From assembly GCA_951217055.1 (NCBI GenBank), contig OX578285.1, positions 59,059,102-59,123,101 of the forward strand: 64,000 bases of DNA, read 5' to 3'. The notes under the pieces were generated by a model that was given only the letters and a program-made list of their open reading frames with translations, made no database searches and was not told the DNA's origin. The first letter of the stretch is position 1, and every line of letters starts with the position of its first letter. Positions 1 to 12,841 of this stretch are shown here, piece after piece. Made by a program: the position numbers and the translations under genes. This DNA is from Gerris lacustris. Taxonomy: Eukaryota; Arthropoda; Insecta; Hemiptera; Gerridae.

Positions 1-2268
1 AAATCGCAGCTTTAACAGGGTTTTTCTACATTTTTGCGTGCTAAACTACTTTTAATATACATTTAATGTATATTTTCGTAATCTACGATGCTTATTGTAT
101 AAAAAAAAACCTAAAATATTACGTAACTCCATTATTTTTTATTATAACACATCATATATATACAAAAAATCTATTTTTACAAAAAAAAAGTTTTTGGAAA
201 AAATCATTCAAATTTGGTTAAAAGCTTCCATGCCCAACAATTCACAGACAAGAGTGATCAACCGCCTTTTGAAATACCACAAAAAATATGAAGATTTAAA
301 GAAAAGTGCATTGAAAAAAAACAAATATACCAAGTTCCAATACTAATAAAATAAAACAATTTGTTGAAGATTCGCAAAAATTATTCTGCATAAGTGCCTG
401 CGAATGTAAGGATTTTCCCCTTTCCACGTGTGCTAGATAAAAAAAAGTTCCACAAAACGAGCGTGATTTTTTGATTGATTAAAGAACAACAAGAAATATG
501 GTGATTGGAAAAATTGACGTTAAGATTTCAGATCAATTAAGGAGAAGAGCCTTGCGAAATAAAAGAGATCACTCAGCCACAAGAGAGAGAGAGACTAAAA
601 AAAATATTACTGACGCTGAAACACTATCTTCTTCGTCTGATACTCCAGCCAGTACCACTGATTCTGAGTTTGAGATCAGTTGCTCGCAACAAAGGATTTT
701 TGCTGAGACACCTACTTCTCAAATGAGGATATTTCTACCAACTTTAGCAGAAGTAGCCGTAAGAACAGTAGTTTCAAAAAGAGCGGCAGAAGTGATAACC
801 TCTGGGGCCCTAAATGACGCTTGAGTTTTACAACCAGACAGTTCTTGTAGTGTCATTGATCACAGCAAAATTCGTAGAGAGAAACAACTGAAGTGTAAAG
901 AAATTAAGAAACTAGAAGAAACAAATGATATTGTGTTATCAGGTTTATACTTTGATGGTAGGAGGGATGACATGGTTAAAGTGTCAATCAATAAAGGCGG
1001 AAAGCTATATAAAGTGAAAGGAAAACATGTCGTGCTCATACGAGAACCAGGCTTGAGTTACTTGTATTTTGTTTCACCTATAAGCGGAAATGCTGAAAGT
1101 TTGGTTTCCTCAATTTTTACCTACCTCAAAGAAAAAATATAGATACCTCTAATTTAATGGTACTGGGCTGTGATGGGACCAACTTGAACACAGGCATTAG
1201 AAGAGGAGTGATAAGACTGGTCGAGTGCCGACTTGGACGACCTCTTCAGTGGTCTATATGCTAGTTACATGCCAATGAATTACCACCACGTCATCTAGTG
1301 GAACATTTAGATGGCAAAACTAAAGGTCCATACTTCTTTTCAGGACCTATTGGATCAGAACTTTTGCAATGCGAAACCATGGAAGTAGTCGACTTTGAGG
1401 CATTCGACTGATGAGAATATTGAAATACGAAAGGACGGATGGAAGAGAATCTTCACTGCGAGAAGTAACCGTGTTGAAAATAAAGAAGCAACAGCTTTTA
1501 CAGTTCCAAAAATTAATTTTGACGCTACGAGTTATGCTGAAATAATAGACTGGAGCTCAATAAAGTGACGGAACCTCCACTAACAAAACTGATTTCCACA
1601 ACAGAGATCATGGCAGCAGTTTCAGATGGTTGGAAGCCTCAAATTGACTTAAAATATCCCTGTCATACTCAGGCCGTTGAACGCTGTGTGAAATTAGTCA
1701 CAGGCCCCTCCACTCCAGTTCATAAAGCAGAGGATCGTCATTTTTAAATTATTCAAACCCAAATAAATAGAAATAAAATACCAAGATTCAAAAGTAAAAA
1801 AGATTTTAACGCATTGGTAAATTGAATATAAAAATATAATATGTTTGTTAATAGTTTTGTATAGTGTATAATAGTTAGGTTTTTTTTTTTAAATTAAATG
1901 ATATTTATACATGACAAGTGTCAAATTTTCAAAATTTAAAAAAGGGGGGAGAAGGGGACTATAGGAGCTCGAATGCAGCCACTTCCACTTGGTGAGCTCT
2001 GGTAATTATTTTTGATTCTATACTGGTTAAAATAAAAAAATAAGCTAAGAGCTTATTTAAGCTGGAAAAAATGTTTAAATTTTATAGTTTTCAAGCTGAC
2101 ATTTATATATGTCATATGTTATAATAAAAAATATTGAAGTTGCGTAATATGTTAAGGGTTTTTATTATACAATAATCATTGTAGATTACGAAAATATACA
2201 TTAAATGTATATTAAAAGTAGTTTAGCACGCAAAAATGTAGAAAAACCCTTTTAAAGCTGCGATTTTT
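1..2268 (+). mobile_element. TIR DNA transposon of uncharacterised family, left end at window edge
   Basis: The first ~104 bases recur as the reverse complement at about 2165-2268, including the run that ends in GCAGCTTTAA. This gives terminal inverted repeats of about 100 bp around a ~2.27 kb element. A broken transposase-like gene lies inside (498-1747). The left flank is cut by the window edge, so a target-site duplication cannot be read and the TIR could extend further left. The superfamily is not assigned. Confidence 0.75.
498..1747 (+). pseudogene. Broken transposase-like gene inside the TIR element
   Basis: Starting at the ATG at 498, one frame continues past an in-frame TGA (822-824) to a stop at 1140-1142. 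Homologous-looking sequence then resumes in another frame from 1142, with a TAG near 1261, and again from 1565 to 1747. Recognisable blocks are SSxVIDxSKIRRE, GLYFDGRRDD, the GCDGTNLNTG block (~1167), LHANELP (~1264), GPIGSELL (~1347) and YPCHTQAVERCVKLVT (~1660). From memory these belong to a widespread uncharacterised animal family seen in multicopy form in insects and cnidarians. Its role as a transposase is inferred from the flanking TIRs. At least two nonsense changes and two frameshifts make this copy dead. Confidence 0.6.
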
Positions 2269-2784
2269 CCAAATTTCGAAAATTCCCAAACTTCAACCCC
2301 CCCTCGGGAGACCTAAGTGAAGTCCGATTTGGCTCAAATTTTTTCCTCGAGACTTTCTTCCAATATGGCAAGTTTCTGGAGGGGCGTTTTTTGAATTTTC
2401 AAAAATTTTGTTTTTTCGACCCACCCTACTGCAGAGGTTGTCGAAAACACTCCAAAATCCCTCTGATATTGTTTTTACGACATGCAGAATGGTTTTGGGT
2501 CATATATTTTGAATCGACACTCCAAATTTGTAGGATTATTACGTGTTAGGTACATCTTTAAATTATTACTTCCCTTATAAAAAATACAGTGGGGAGTAAC
2601 AATCTAAAGAAGGTGTACGGAATGTTTTTATTTAGACTGTTGCTCCTATTGTAAAATCAAAAGTGTGATACTCCTTTGTCACAAAGTACATGGGACTAAT
2701 CATCCCTTTTTCTTGATAGTTATTTAGTCAAATTAATTTATTTTCTAAAACAACATACAGAGAGTAACAATCTAAAGAAGTATT
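2269..2784. other. Non-coding flank of the TIR element
   Basis: No coding signal is seen. The first ~200 bases contain CCCCTCGGGAG and hydrophobic-free low-complexity text resembling subterminal repeat sequence of a transposon. A stretch near 2660-2700 resembles part of 11980-12110 (AAGTGTGATxxTCCTTTGTC), so it is dispersed repeat DNA. Confidence 0.4.
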
Positions 2785-2786
2785 AC

Positions 2787-3962
2787 TTGATATTGATTCC
2801 CTTTTGAATGACATGTGAAGGTTCAGCCTTCTACCCTTGATGACACACTTTTGAAATAACTAAATACATTCTGTTATTGGTGCAATTAAATTAAGTTCCC
2901 AGTAGTATATATATGAGTCTAGGGTAATAAATAAACAAAAATGGTGAAGAAAAGTACTTAATGCCGAATGTTTATTTCGCTCTGAATCTTTGCCTTCCAT
3001 AATTTGAATACTCTACGATTCCGCTCCTCTCAATAGCCTTAAGGCCCCCATAAACGGTCAAAATGTTTCCATAAACATCATGTTTGCGCAAACATTTTGA
3101 CTGTGTATGGGGCTGTTTGATGTTTGACGTGTATGGCCTAAATTTCCCCGACATCAGCTTTGTGCAAACATCTTGCGCAAAATGTTTGATCGTGTATGAG
3201 GGCCTTTATAAATAAATGTATTATACCAAGAGCATAAAAGTGGAATAAAGAATATGCATTAAGGTCTGCGCATTCCAAAGTTCCAAACTAAATGCTACCC
3301 GACACCCTACACCTTTAAATTAGCAAATCGACAATACAAAATTGGCAAAAGCTAATGACTTAATGAATAGCAAATTATGAGCTCCAGCTCTGCACTTTCT
3401 CTCATTTCAACCCCGCGACAACTTTCCTAACATCCTGTTGTTTCATGCTTAAAATTCAAATAATAATTATAACTTGTTACTTGTTATTGATACCCTTTTG
3501 AATGGCATTTGAAGGTTCAGCCTACTTCCCTCGCAGACACACTTTTGAAATAAATACTTTCTGCTATTGGTGAAATTAAATTAAGTTCCCAGTAGATATA
3601 AATGAGTCTAGAGTAGTAAATTAGTAAAATAAAAACATTTAATGTTTATTTCGCTTTGAATCTTTGCCTTTCATCATTTGAATCCCCTGCAACTCCATTC
3701 CTCTGAATTGCCTTATAAATAAAATTATAAGAACTAAAGCATAAAAGTTAAATAAATAATGTACCTTAAGGTCTGCGTGTTCCAAAGTTTAACTAATTGC
3801 GACCCGACAACCTACACCTATAAGCAGCATACCGACAATACAAAATTGGCAAATGCTAAACACCTAATGGATAGCAAATTATGCGCTCCAGCTCTGCACT
3901 TTCTCGCAGTTAAACCTCGCGACAGCTTCCATTACCTCCTGTTTTTTTATGCTCAAAATTAA
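2787..3962. repeat. Tandem duplication (~0.5 kb unit), first copy interrupted by a MITE
   Basis: Two adjacent diverged copies run from about 2787 to 3465 and about 3479 to 3962. Shared landmarks are CCCTTTTGAATG, TTAAGTTCCCAGTAG, TTTATTTCGCT, AAGGTCTGCG and GCTCCAGCTCTGCACTTTCTC, in the same order. The first copy is ~165 bp longer only because a MITE lies at 3042-3205. Short open frames here are not supported as genes. Confidence 0.8.
3042..3205. mobile_element. PIF/Harbinger-type MITE family 1, copy a
   Basis: Ends are AGGCCCCCATA and TATGAGGGCCT, imperfect TIRs, flanked by TTA at 3039-3041 and 3206-3208. The tandem sister copy around 3715 reads GCCTTATAAATAAA without the element, which confirms the 3-bp target duplication TTA. 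The inside is built of nested palindromes of the unit AAACATCATGTTTGCGCAAAC. A TWA target with short TIRs is typical of PIF/Harbinger. Confidence 0.85.
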
Positions 3963-4634
3963 AAAAATAAATTGACCTTGCACACTGTTTATCATTTCTA
4001 TGCATTGGCGCAAATCTGATTATTATTTTAGTTACCCACCCTCCAATTATCACTTTTATAAATTTGGAATGTTGTTATTATATTAAAATTAATACAATAT
4101 TTTATTGTTGTATATCTTGATTTAGACCTAAACAATATATTCTGAAATGTATAAAAGGAATTATGTAACCTGAATTTTAAAGTTTTAAATAATGAATTTA
4201 CCATAATGTATAATTATTAAATTTGTTAATTAAAAACACTTATTATATTATTTTATTGGAAATCAATTTATTACCTACATTTTTCCCCTCTGATCTGTGG
4301 TACCCGCGTTTCACAATTTATCTTCATATTTATTAATGCTTATCACAATATTCATTCTGTAATTATAATTATGGTTATCACTTTTTTAAAATGAGGGAAA
4401 TAATTATTAATTATTGTCAAATTAACATTATTTATGAATATTCAACGTACCTTTGTTTAAAATTAGTTGTGTCCTACTCAGAATTAGTGGCACTAAACTA
4501 ATAAGTAAGTGGAACTTATTCAGTTCTACAACCACTGGTGATAGAAATTGGTTTTGTCCACTTATGCTAGTTATCATTGTTATTTTACTTACATTAAACA
4601 TTATTGTAATATGTATCATGTTTTAGACTTGTAA
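3963..4634. other. AT-rich non-coding sequence
   Basis: I see no gene or clear repeat here. It is low-complexity AT-rich sequence with only short chance open frames. Confidence 0.4.
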
Positions 4635-5021
4635 TGCTTAGTCGAGGCAGGGCAATAATCGCCGGATTAACACATGAATCTCGAATAAAGTGTCGTTGGA
4701 TACACTGATTTATCCGGATTCATGTATCCAGCGTTGTTGTCTGTAATAACTCCTTCTCGGTGGGGAATCGAACGTGACCTCACATCCTTTGTGTTAATTT
4801 AAGAACAAAAATTTTGCCTACATTTAGAACTAAAATTTCTTTCTATATTTCCCCTCGGGAGTATGATTCTTCTGAACATGTACCCAAGCCAAATTTCATC
4901 GAAATCTGTATTTTAGGATCCACATATTTAAAAGACATTTTTGAAAACCCACTTTTTTGGACTCAATGTGACCTAAAAACATAAGAATCCATCAAAATCA
5001 GTTTTTCGAACCATCGCAATA

Positions 5022-5217
<196 letters not shown>

Positions 5218-5257
5218 GAGAAAGTAAATAATGATCTTGGACAAAACCAGCATTTGA

Positions 5258-5400
5258 AGGGGGTGAAAGGAAATCTGACTTTGAAGAGCTGCTCTTAATG
5301 GCAAGAAATAGTTAAACAATGAACTGCCTCACTGGCAGAATTTGGCAATTATTTCTTGCCATTAAGAGCAGCTCTTCAAAGTCGTATTTCCTTTCACCCT
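5258..5400. repeat. Inverted repeat, ~51-bp arms
   Basis: Bases from GGGGTGAAAGGAAAT to GGCAAGAAATA (5258-5308) are repeated inverted at 5350-5400 with one or two differences. A ~40-base spacer separates the arms, so the transcript would form a long hairpin. Confidence 0.85.
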
Positions 5401-5555
5401 CCTGCCAAACTTTGTTGGCCAATATGCATCCACAAAGATCTATGATTCAACGGCAAAATTCTTTGATATTTATCGTCGGGCAATAAGGACGATGTTGCTT
5501 TATAACATCGCTCGACAACTTGTATCCGGCGATTGTCGCCCTGTCTAGACCAAGC

Positions 5556-7202
<1,647 letters not shown>

Positions 7203-7589
7203 ATACATATATATTTATATTGAAAATGATAAAAACAATTAGATACAATTAATAATTAATATTAGGCATGAATAATATTTTTATGACAAATTTCTGAATT
7301 ATTAATATATTTTGTATAAAAAAAATAAATATTATAAATGCATATTTCATTAACAAGAAAAATGTTCCCCTTGTTATATGAAAGTGTTAAATATTGTACG
7401 AAATTAAAAGTTCAATTTTAAGTAATATTGATGATTTTTATATACCTGATTTAATTTTGCCATATTTACTTAGCAGTTATTGCCTTTATATTCGGGGTAA
7501 AAATGTGCTTATTACTGGAGTAATTGAATTAAGAGGATTGATAGGCCACATGTTAATTAACTAGTTGAATATTGTAGACATTTATCTGA

Positions 7590-7591
<2 letters not shown>

Positions 7592-7662
<71 letters not shown>

Positions 7663-8166
7663 ATTTGTGAGAGACACCAAGATGCCACGCAAGCGTGACC
7701 CATAGGAACTGTTCCAACATCAGACATTGCGTTATTAAGATATTGGCTCGGCATTACGCCATGTCCTACCGTGAACAACACATCAGCAATGTAATACCGT
7801 GTTTTTGCACACTGGAATAGGCTACACCATTTGTGTAGCAATAGGCTACACCAGCGGTATTACATTGCTGATGTGTTTTGCCAGCCAAGCAAGAATGGCG
7901 GTATGAGACCACGCTCGTCTCTAATAGGTCCTATATCTGATCTTCTTGATCTAGTATAGGTCCAGAGTTGGGTGGGCATCGTCAGGCCCCTGATGAGTCG
8001 GACGCGACGAAACGATGGACATGGTGTAATGCCGAGTCAATATCTTAATAACGCAATGTCTGATGTTGGAACAGTTCCTATGGGTCACGCTTGCGTGGCA
8101 CATCCCTTGTTGTCTCTCACAAATGGTGTAGCCTATTGCAGTGTGCAAAAACACGGTATTACATTG

Positions 8167-8233
<67 letters not shown>
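7592..8233. mobile_element. Inverted pair of a short repeat (family A) bounded by (TA)n tracts
   Basis: A partial reverse-oriented copy (about 7661-7780) and a longer forward copy (about 7945-8130) share CTCTCACAAATGGT, GGGTCACGCTTGCGTGGCA, GAACAGTTCCTATG and ATGTCTGATGTTG. A third copy lies at 17652-17851 on the minus strand. TA microsatellites abut both outer sides (7592-7660, 8170-8231). Only the forward copy here keeps the 5' region with the hammerhead-like core. A small inverted repeat (AATACCG...CGGTATT) sits at the junction, about 7779-7880. Confidence 0.75.
7976..8018 (+). ncRNA. Hammerhead-ribozyme-like core, copy A1
   Basis: In order the sequence shows: stem III strand CATCGT with cleavage-site triplet GTC (7981-7983), a six-base stem I region AGGCCC, the catalytic box CTGATGA (7990-7996), stem II GTCG-GACG-CGAC (7997-8008), GAA plus A15.1 (8009-8012), and the returning stem III strand CGATG. 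Stem III pairs 6 bp, including U16.1-A15.1. All conserved core bases of the hammerhead are present (permutation with open stem III). The odd point is stem I, which is too short for a normal hairpin loop. Self-cleavage is not shown. Confidence 0.55.
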
Positions 8234-8245
<12 letters not shown>

Positions 8246-8311
8246 AAATACAATACATATTATATGAATTTCTGGGAACTCGAAGACAAAGATGAAGAAT
8301 TTGAAGTTTAG
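8234..8311. other. Short AT-rich spacer
   Basis: No feature is seen apart from a continuation of the AT tract. Confidence 0.3.
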
Positions 8312-8728
8312 GTAATACACCCTTAAGTTAGGTTTTCAAACTCGAAACAATCCTACATTTGAGTTACATTATTCAATCATTTTTTTAAAATATAAATTTG
8401 GTAATAGCTTTATAGCTGCTGCTTGGGGGGAGACCCTTCAAAGTCTCTCGCAAGTAGTCAATTGGGGGGAGTCAATTAAATGATGTATTTAATAATTATA
8501 ATTTTTTAAAAAAATAGTAATTTATGAAAACTAACTGTACAATTTAAAAAAAAAAATGATTTTACATGAGTCACTTTGAAGGGTCTTCCCATGAGCAGCA
8601 GCTTGGGGGAAATTTAGTAAAGCTATTACTAAATTTATATTTTAAAAAAATTATTGACTCATGTAACTCAAATGTAACAATCAAGGATTGTTTCGAGTCT
8701 GAAAAAAATCTTACTTGAGGGTGAAATG
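8312..8728. repeat. Foldback element, ~120-bp imperfect inverted arms
   Basis: The left arm (about 8312-8435: CACCCTTAAG, ACTCGAAACAATCC, TTTGAGTTACAT, AAATATAAATTT, AATAGCTTTA) returns as reverse complement at about 8590-8728. The centre contains two G-rich AGCAGCTTGGGGG-like blocks. No coding sequence is supported. Confidence 0.75.
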
Positions 8729-8965
8729 TAGCTTCAATCTTTAATAGCATGAATTTAATAAATGCATATATTGTTTCTATAATTTTACAGCTTATGTTTA
8801 AAAATTGACTTAATTTATACAAACAATTGGTTTAGTAATTCTAGAAATTAATATTTATACAAGATTATTACGAGCCTGACAAATCCCAAATGCGAGAATC
8901 ATTTGGAAAAGAAAATATGACAAATTTTTAACTTGAAAACTGATTGCCCTGGCGCACATTCTTAA

Positions 8966-9936
8966 CCCTAGAAAGCTAACCTGGAGTCAAAATGACTCCC
9001 ATTTTTTTTTAAACTGCGAATGCACGGTGTCTGTAAAACACAGAACTCCAACATCTCAGCTATGCTATCTCCCACCCTTGAATGACCTTTCTACACTTCT
9101 ATCAGTTGCACATTCAGATTCTAAAGAGGACATATCGTTTGTTTTTCTGCAGTCACGGAGTCATTTTGACTCCTGTTTAGTCTTACACGTAAATTTTTTG
9201 TAGTTCATTTTGACGCAGAATAGTATTTTTTAGAATAGTATGTCGTGTTGTTGTTTATTTGGTAATTCCAAATCATATAAATTAGATATTATAAACCTTT
9301 TAATTCAATAATTATTTCAAATTAAAGGTAATATAATTGTAATTTATTCATTTATAAGTATAAATTGTTATATTTTTTTTGTCTTTATATGTCTAAATTA
9401 TATAAAGTTAATAGAATATGAATATAGTCAAATAATGGAGAAAAAATACAATGATCGCTTGATGAAGGAAATGACCGATTTAGATACCGATTCGATTATG
9501 AAAAAGAGTGTTTTCGACAGTAATGGTGAGGGTTGTGATTTGGACCCTGATTTGAATATAGAAAATGCTTTTATGATCCCATCAGCGATGATGAGGAAAA
9601 TAATAAATTAATTGAAACAATTTACGAAATAGAAAAACCAAAGGAAAGGAAAGAAAAAGCTACATAAAATAAAGTAAATAATACTCCGGTAGATAACAAT
9701 ACCGGATATGTAATAGTATAGTGCAGTTTGAAAAACCGGAATTAAAAGGAAAAAATTGTTTTTTTATGGCAAACAAAGCACCCAAGTGTCCCATCAACTA
9801 GCACTAAAACGTATTAAAAAAATATTGTACATATTAGGCCTTTATATTTTAATAAAACTGGGTATAATAGATTAGGGAGTCAATATGACTCAAGGTTAGT
9901 CTTAAGAGGTAAAAAAATATGGTTAGCGTTCTAGGG
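8966..9936. mobile_element. Non-autonomous piggyBac-type transposon with TTAA duplications
   Basis: The left end TTAACCCTAGAAAGC and right end GCGTTCTAGGGTTAA are inverted repeats starting with CCCTAGAA, the terminal sequence of piggyBac elements. TTAA flanks both ends (8962-8965, 9937-9940). Subterminal GGAGTCAAAATGACTCC motifs occur near each end (8982, 9160, 9880). At 971 bp it is far shorter than an autonomous element. Confidence 0.9.
9435..9860 (+). pseudogene. piggyBac transposase remnant (N-terminal and short internal pieces)
   Basis: From the ATG at 9435 an acidic N-terminus like that of piggyBac transposases is read (MEKKYNDRL, then DLDTDS). A frame change near 9590 and stops near 9665-9730 follow. 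Around 9755-9830 a fragment KHPSVPSTSTKTY with HIRP resembles the stretch before the catalytic domain. The DDD core is missing. Its position inside piggyBac-type TIRs supports the call. Confidence 0.6.
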
Positions 9937-9940
9937 TTAA

Positions 9941-10311
9941 AAACCTAGTTGGTTTAAGAATTAAATAGTTTAATTCGATTAGTAATCCATTTCAGAGTGA
10001 ATATAAACAAACAAGTAGAGAATACAATATGAAGTATTATTAAAGGAGGTAACTAAAAGGTTACAGTTTTCAAATAGTTCTTAAATTGTTCCAACAGGCT
10101 CCTCTTTTCGAGTCAGTTTTGAATCCGTCTTCATGTGCATTTAACAAATCCTGAACTGGGTCGAGAACCGTTCTCGTGTTGGCAGTTGGTGAAGTTGCTA
10201 GTTTTGCCAGGCTCCGTTCTGATAAGTTGTACAATATTACAGAAACATATTCCTCTCACCCTGGAATTCTAGTGGGAGTAAGTTTCCTAGGTGCATAACT
10301 GTCCAATGTAA
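9941..10311. other. Unassigned intergenic sequence
   Basis: A moderately GC-rich stretch (10085-10300) has no long open frame and no recognised domain. It flanks a MITE on both sides (continues at 10573-10610) and may itself be repeat DNA. Confidence 0.3.
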
Positions 10312-10569
10312 AGGCGCGTCCACACTATGCCGCGGAATGCCAATTGGCAAGGCCAAGCGGCAAAGCCGTCTGGCCGACTTACGACTCCTTCCCATCTGGC
10401 TTTCTTTGATCGGGACCGACAATCGTCGGGGTTCGGCTTGGCATGTCAAGTGGCACGTTTTGTGCCAAGCTTGGCAAATAGCAAATGCCAAGGGAGACGT
10501 CCACATTACACTTGGCAATGCCATTTGGCCTTGTCATTCCTTGCTGCTTGGCATAGTGTGGACGCGCCT
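10312..10569. mobile_element. PIF/Harbinger-type MITE family 2, copy a
   Basis: TIRs AGGCGCGTCCACACTATGCC and its complement GGCATAGTGTGGACGCGCCT are perfect over 20 bp. TAA lies on both sides (10309-10311, 10570-10572). The internal sequence is rich in TTGGCA/TGCCAA half-sites. A related copy is at 38831-39030, and similar terminal sequence is at 35172. Confidence 0.9.
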
Positions 10570-10647
10570 TAACAGATGTTCCCCTGTATAAGAATGGAAA
10601 GGAGGTAGTGTATTGTAAAACTTTTACTTAAGGATTACTAAGTATAA

Positions 10648-10832
10648 AGGCCCGATACACGATCAAACATTTTGAGCAAACATGATGTTTGCGCAAACCT
10701 GATGTCGGGCAAATTTAGGCCATACACGTCAAACATCATGTTTGTGCAAACATCAAATAGGCCCATACACGGTCAAAATGTTTGCGCAAACATCATGTTT
10801 GCGGAAAACCTTTTGACCGTGTATGGGGGCCT
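10648..10832. mobile_element. MITE family 1, copy b
   Basis: Ends AGGCCCGATACACG and CGTGTATGGGGGCCT are flanked by TAA on both sides. The interior carries the same nested GTTTGCGCAAAC palindromes as copy a. Confidence 0.9.
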
Positions 10833-10869
10833 TAAGAGATCTACTAATATACACCAGTTATAATACCTG

Positions 10870-12841
10870 GAGTGAGCTCCGTGTCTAATCTAAATCCCTG
10901 TTACTGCATGTATCAAATATATTCCATAAAAATGGACATTCTTAAAAGAAAAAAAATCCCGTCAAATACTTGCTAAAAGGAATACTAAATAAGCCCCTAA
11001 AAGGGTTTCTTCAGTCCTAAAAATTAATATTTCCTACGTTGTTTTTTGTTTTGTTTTTCTTACTAAAAATGTACACTTTGGAGGAGCAAGATGTGCTTAT
11101 TATCCGCAGTTTAGACAGGCACTTATTTTGTTCTTTTGGGTGAAAAATGGCCGAAATGTTGGAAACGCGATATATATTTGTGATTTACTCTTTAATACAT
11201 ATGTTTTAAATGATACCCCAGACAAAAATTTGTTGGGATCAGTTCACCATTGCTCGCTGATCTAAGGAATTTTGAGTTGTGAAATTCACAATAATTTTCC
11301 TGTTTTTGGGCAAAAAAGTTTTACTTGTATATTAAATTTCAAATCTTTAGCTACAATAGGTCGGGAGATATGATCCAAGATGCGCTGGACGGACGGACCA
11401 ACTACCAAAAGTATAAGGGTTTCTACGATACCCTCGAAACCCTAACAAGGAATGTGAGAACACGGATGTCGGTTGTGTTTGTTATTGGTTTAAGATAGTT
11501 GTCGGTAGCAGTTGCCCACCATGTGGAACAGAATTATTTCTTAATCTGAGTTGTACACAGTAAATTAGGTCCTTAACTATAACTATAGTTCTAGGCTAGC
11601 CCCACAATGTGGCTAGTGTGAATTTGAGAAATGAATTCCAATTTTAATTTATAAGAGCATGCTTATCTCTATCATGCATATTCCATAAAATCTTGGAACA
11701 GGTAACAAAAACTGAAAACTATGTATATATCTTTAAAATTGTTCCAACCTGAAGTCTGGGGGAACTGTAAATTGCACAATTTTTTTCAACGAAGTAAATC
11801 AGAGTATGTAAATTGCACCACTCCAATTTAAAACTAAGTAAGCCAAACCATGTAAACCACTAGCTCTTGAAACGAAGTAAGTAAAATAGTGTAAATTGTA
11901 AATTGCACCACTAAATGTCCCTTTGTCGAACTTAATGATTGGACTAATTGATTTTGTCGCTTTTTGTTATATTACATAAGTGTGATGTCCCTTTGTCCTA
12001 AAATACACTGGACTAAATGTCCAATGTATTGTGTCTTATTTGATTGTTAGGCTAACAGATATTGTCACTTTCAATTACAGAAGTGTGATATTCCTTTGTC
12101 CCAATGTACATTGTACGATGCAACCCATCGAAAAGAGGTTGAAAGGAATTGGTACTATTTACATAGTTCGACCTACCTCATTCTGCGGAAGCCAGTGGTG
12201 CAATTTACACTATTTTCCTTATCTCGTTTTCAGAAGTAGTGATGCAATTGAAACTGTTTTTATGGTGCAATTTACATAATTACCCGAAGTCTGGCATCTA
12301 ATTGACTAAAGAAAACTCCTTCGAACACATACAGTTGTATGTAGTTACAACTACATATCTTGAAATGAACGATATATTAAGAAGGTTCGATGTGAAATCA
12401 ATGCGATATTAATATCATTTATCTCTTAAATAATAAATAAAACAAAACTAATTCCCTCCATTTAATAGATAAACATTTAATCATGATTATGATTTTGGCA
12501 TTGAATCTATTTATCGACATTTTAATGTTTTTCCATAAAGTTAAGAGGGTCAGAATATATTTGTCTAATTGATGAGATGGATCTTAAGGTGTGAAATTAT
12601 GAAATATTAATCCATTTTGATTACTATTTGATCCGCTAGGAGCTCTGATATAATTTTATATAAAATTTAGAACTTCTATCGGCGAAATATAGTACTACAA
12701 TGAATACAAGTGAAAACCAATCTACCTCCTATTATATTCTCCTATTATATATTGCTGGCACCATGTTTAAGAGTTTCACATTGTGTATGTAATTTTATGA
12801 TCATTCAGGCTAGATAAAAGAAGTAATAAACTTTGTTCAGG
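10870..12841. other. Intergenic dispersed-repeat sequence
   Basis: No gene is seen. Positions 11040-11450 end in a GGACGGACGGACCAAC block and a TACCCTCGAAACCC tail, like the ends of dispersed insect repeats. In 11770-12290 the phrases TGTAAATTGCACCA, TGTCCCTTTGTCC and TGGACTAAATG recur, an internally repetitive block. The remainder is AT-rich and unassigned. Confidence 0.4.

Noticed and set aside
10237..10591. Overlapping open frames of 81-95 codons on both strands
   Set aside because: They lie in MITE family 2 and arise from its palindromic GC-rich sequence.
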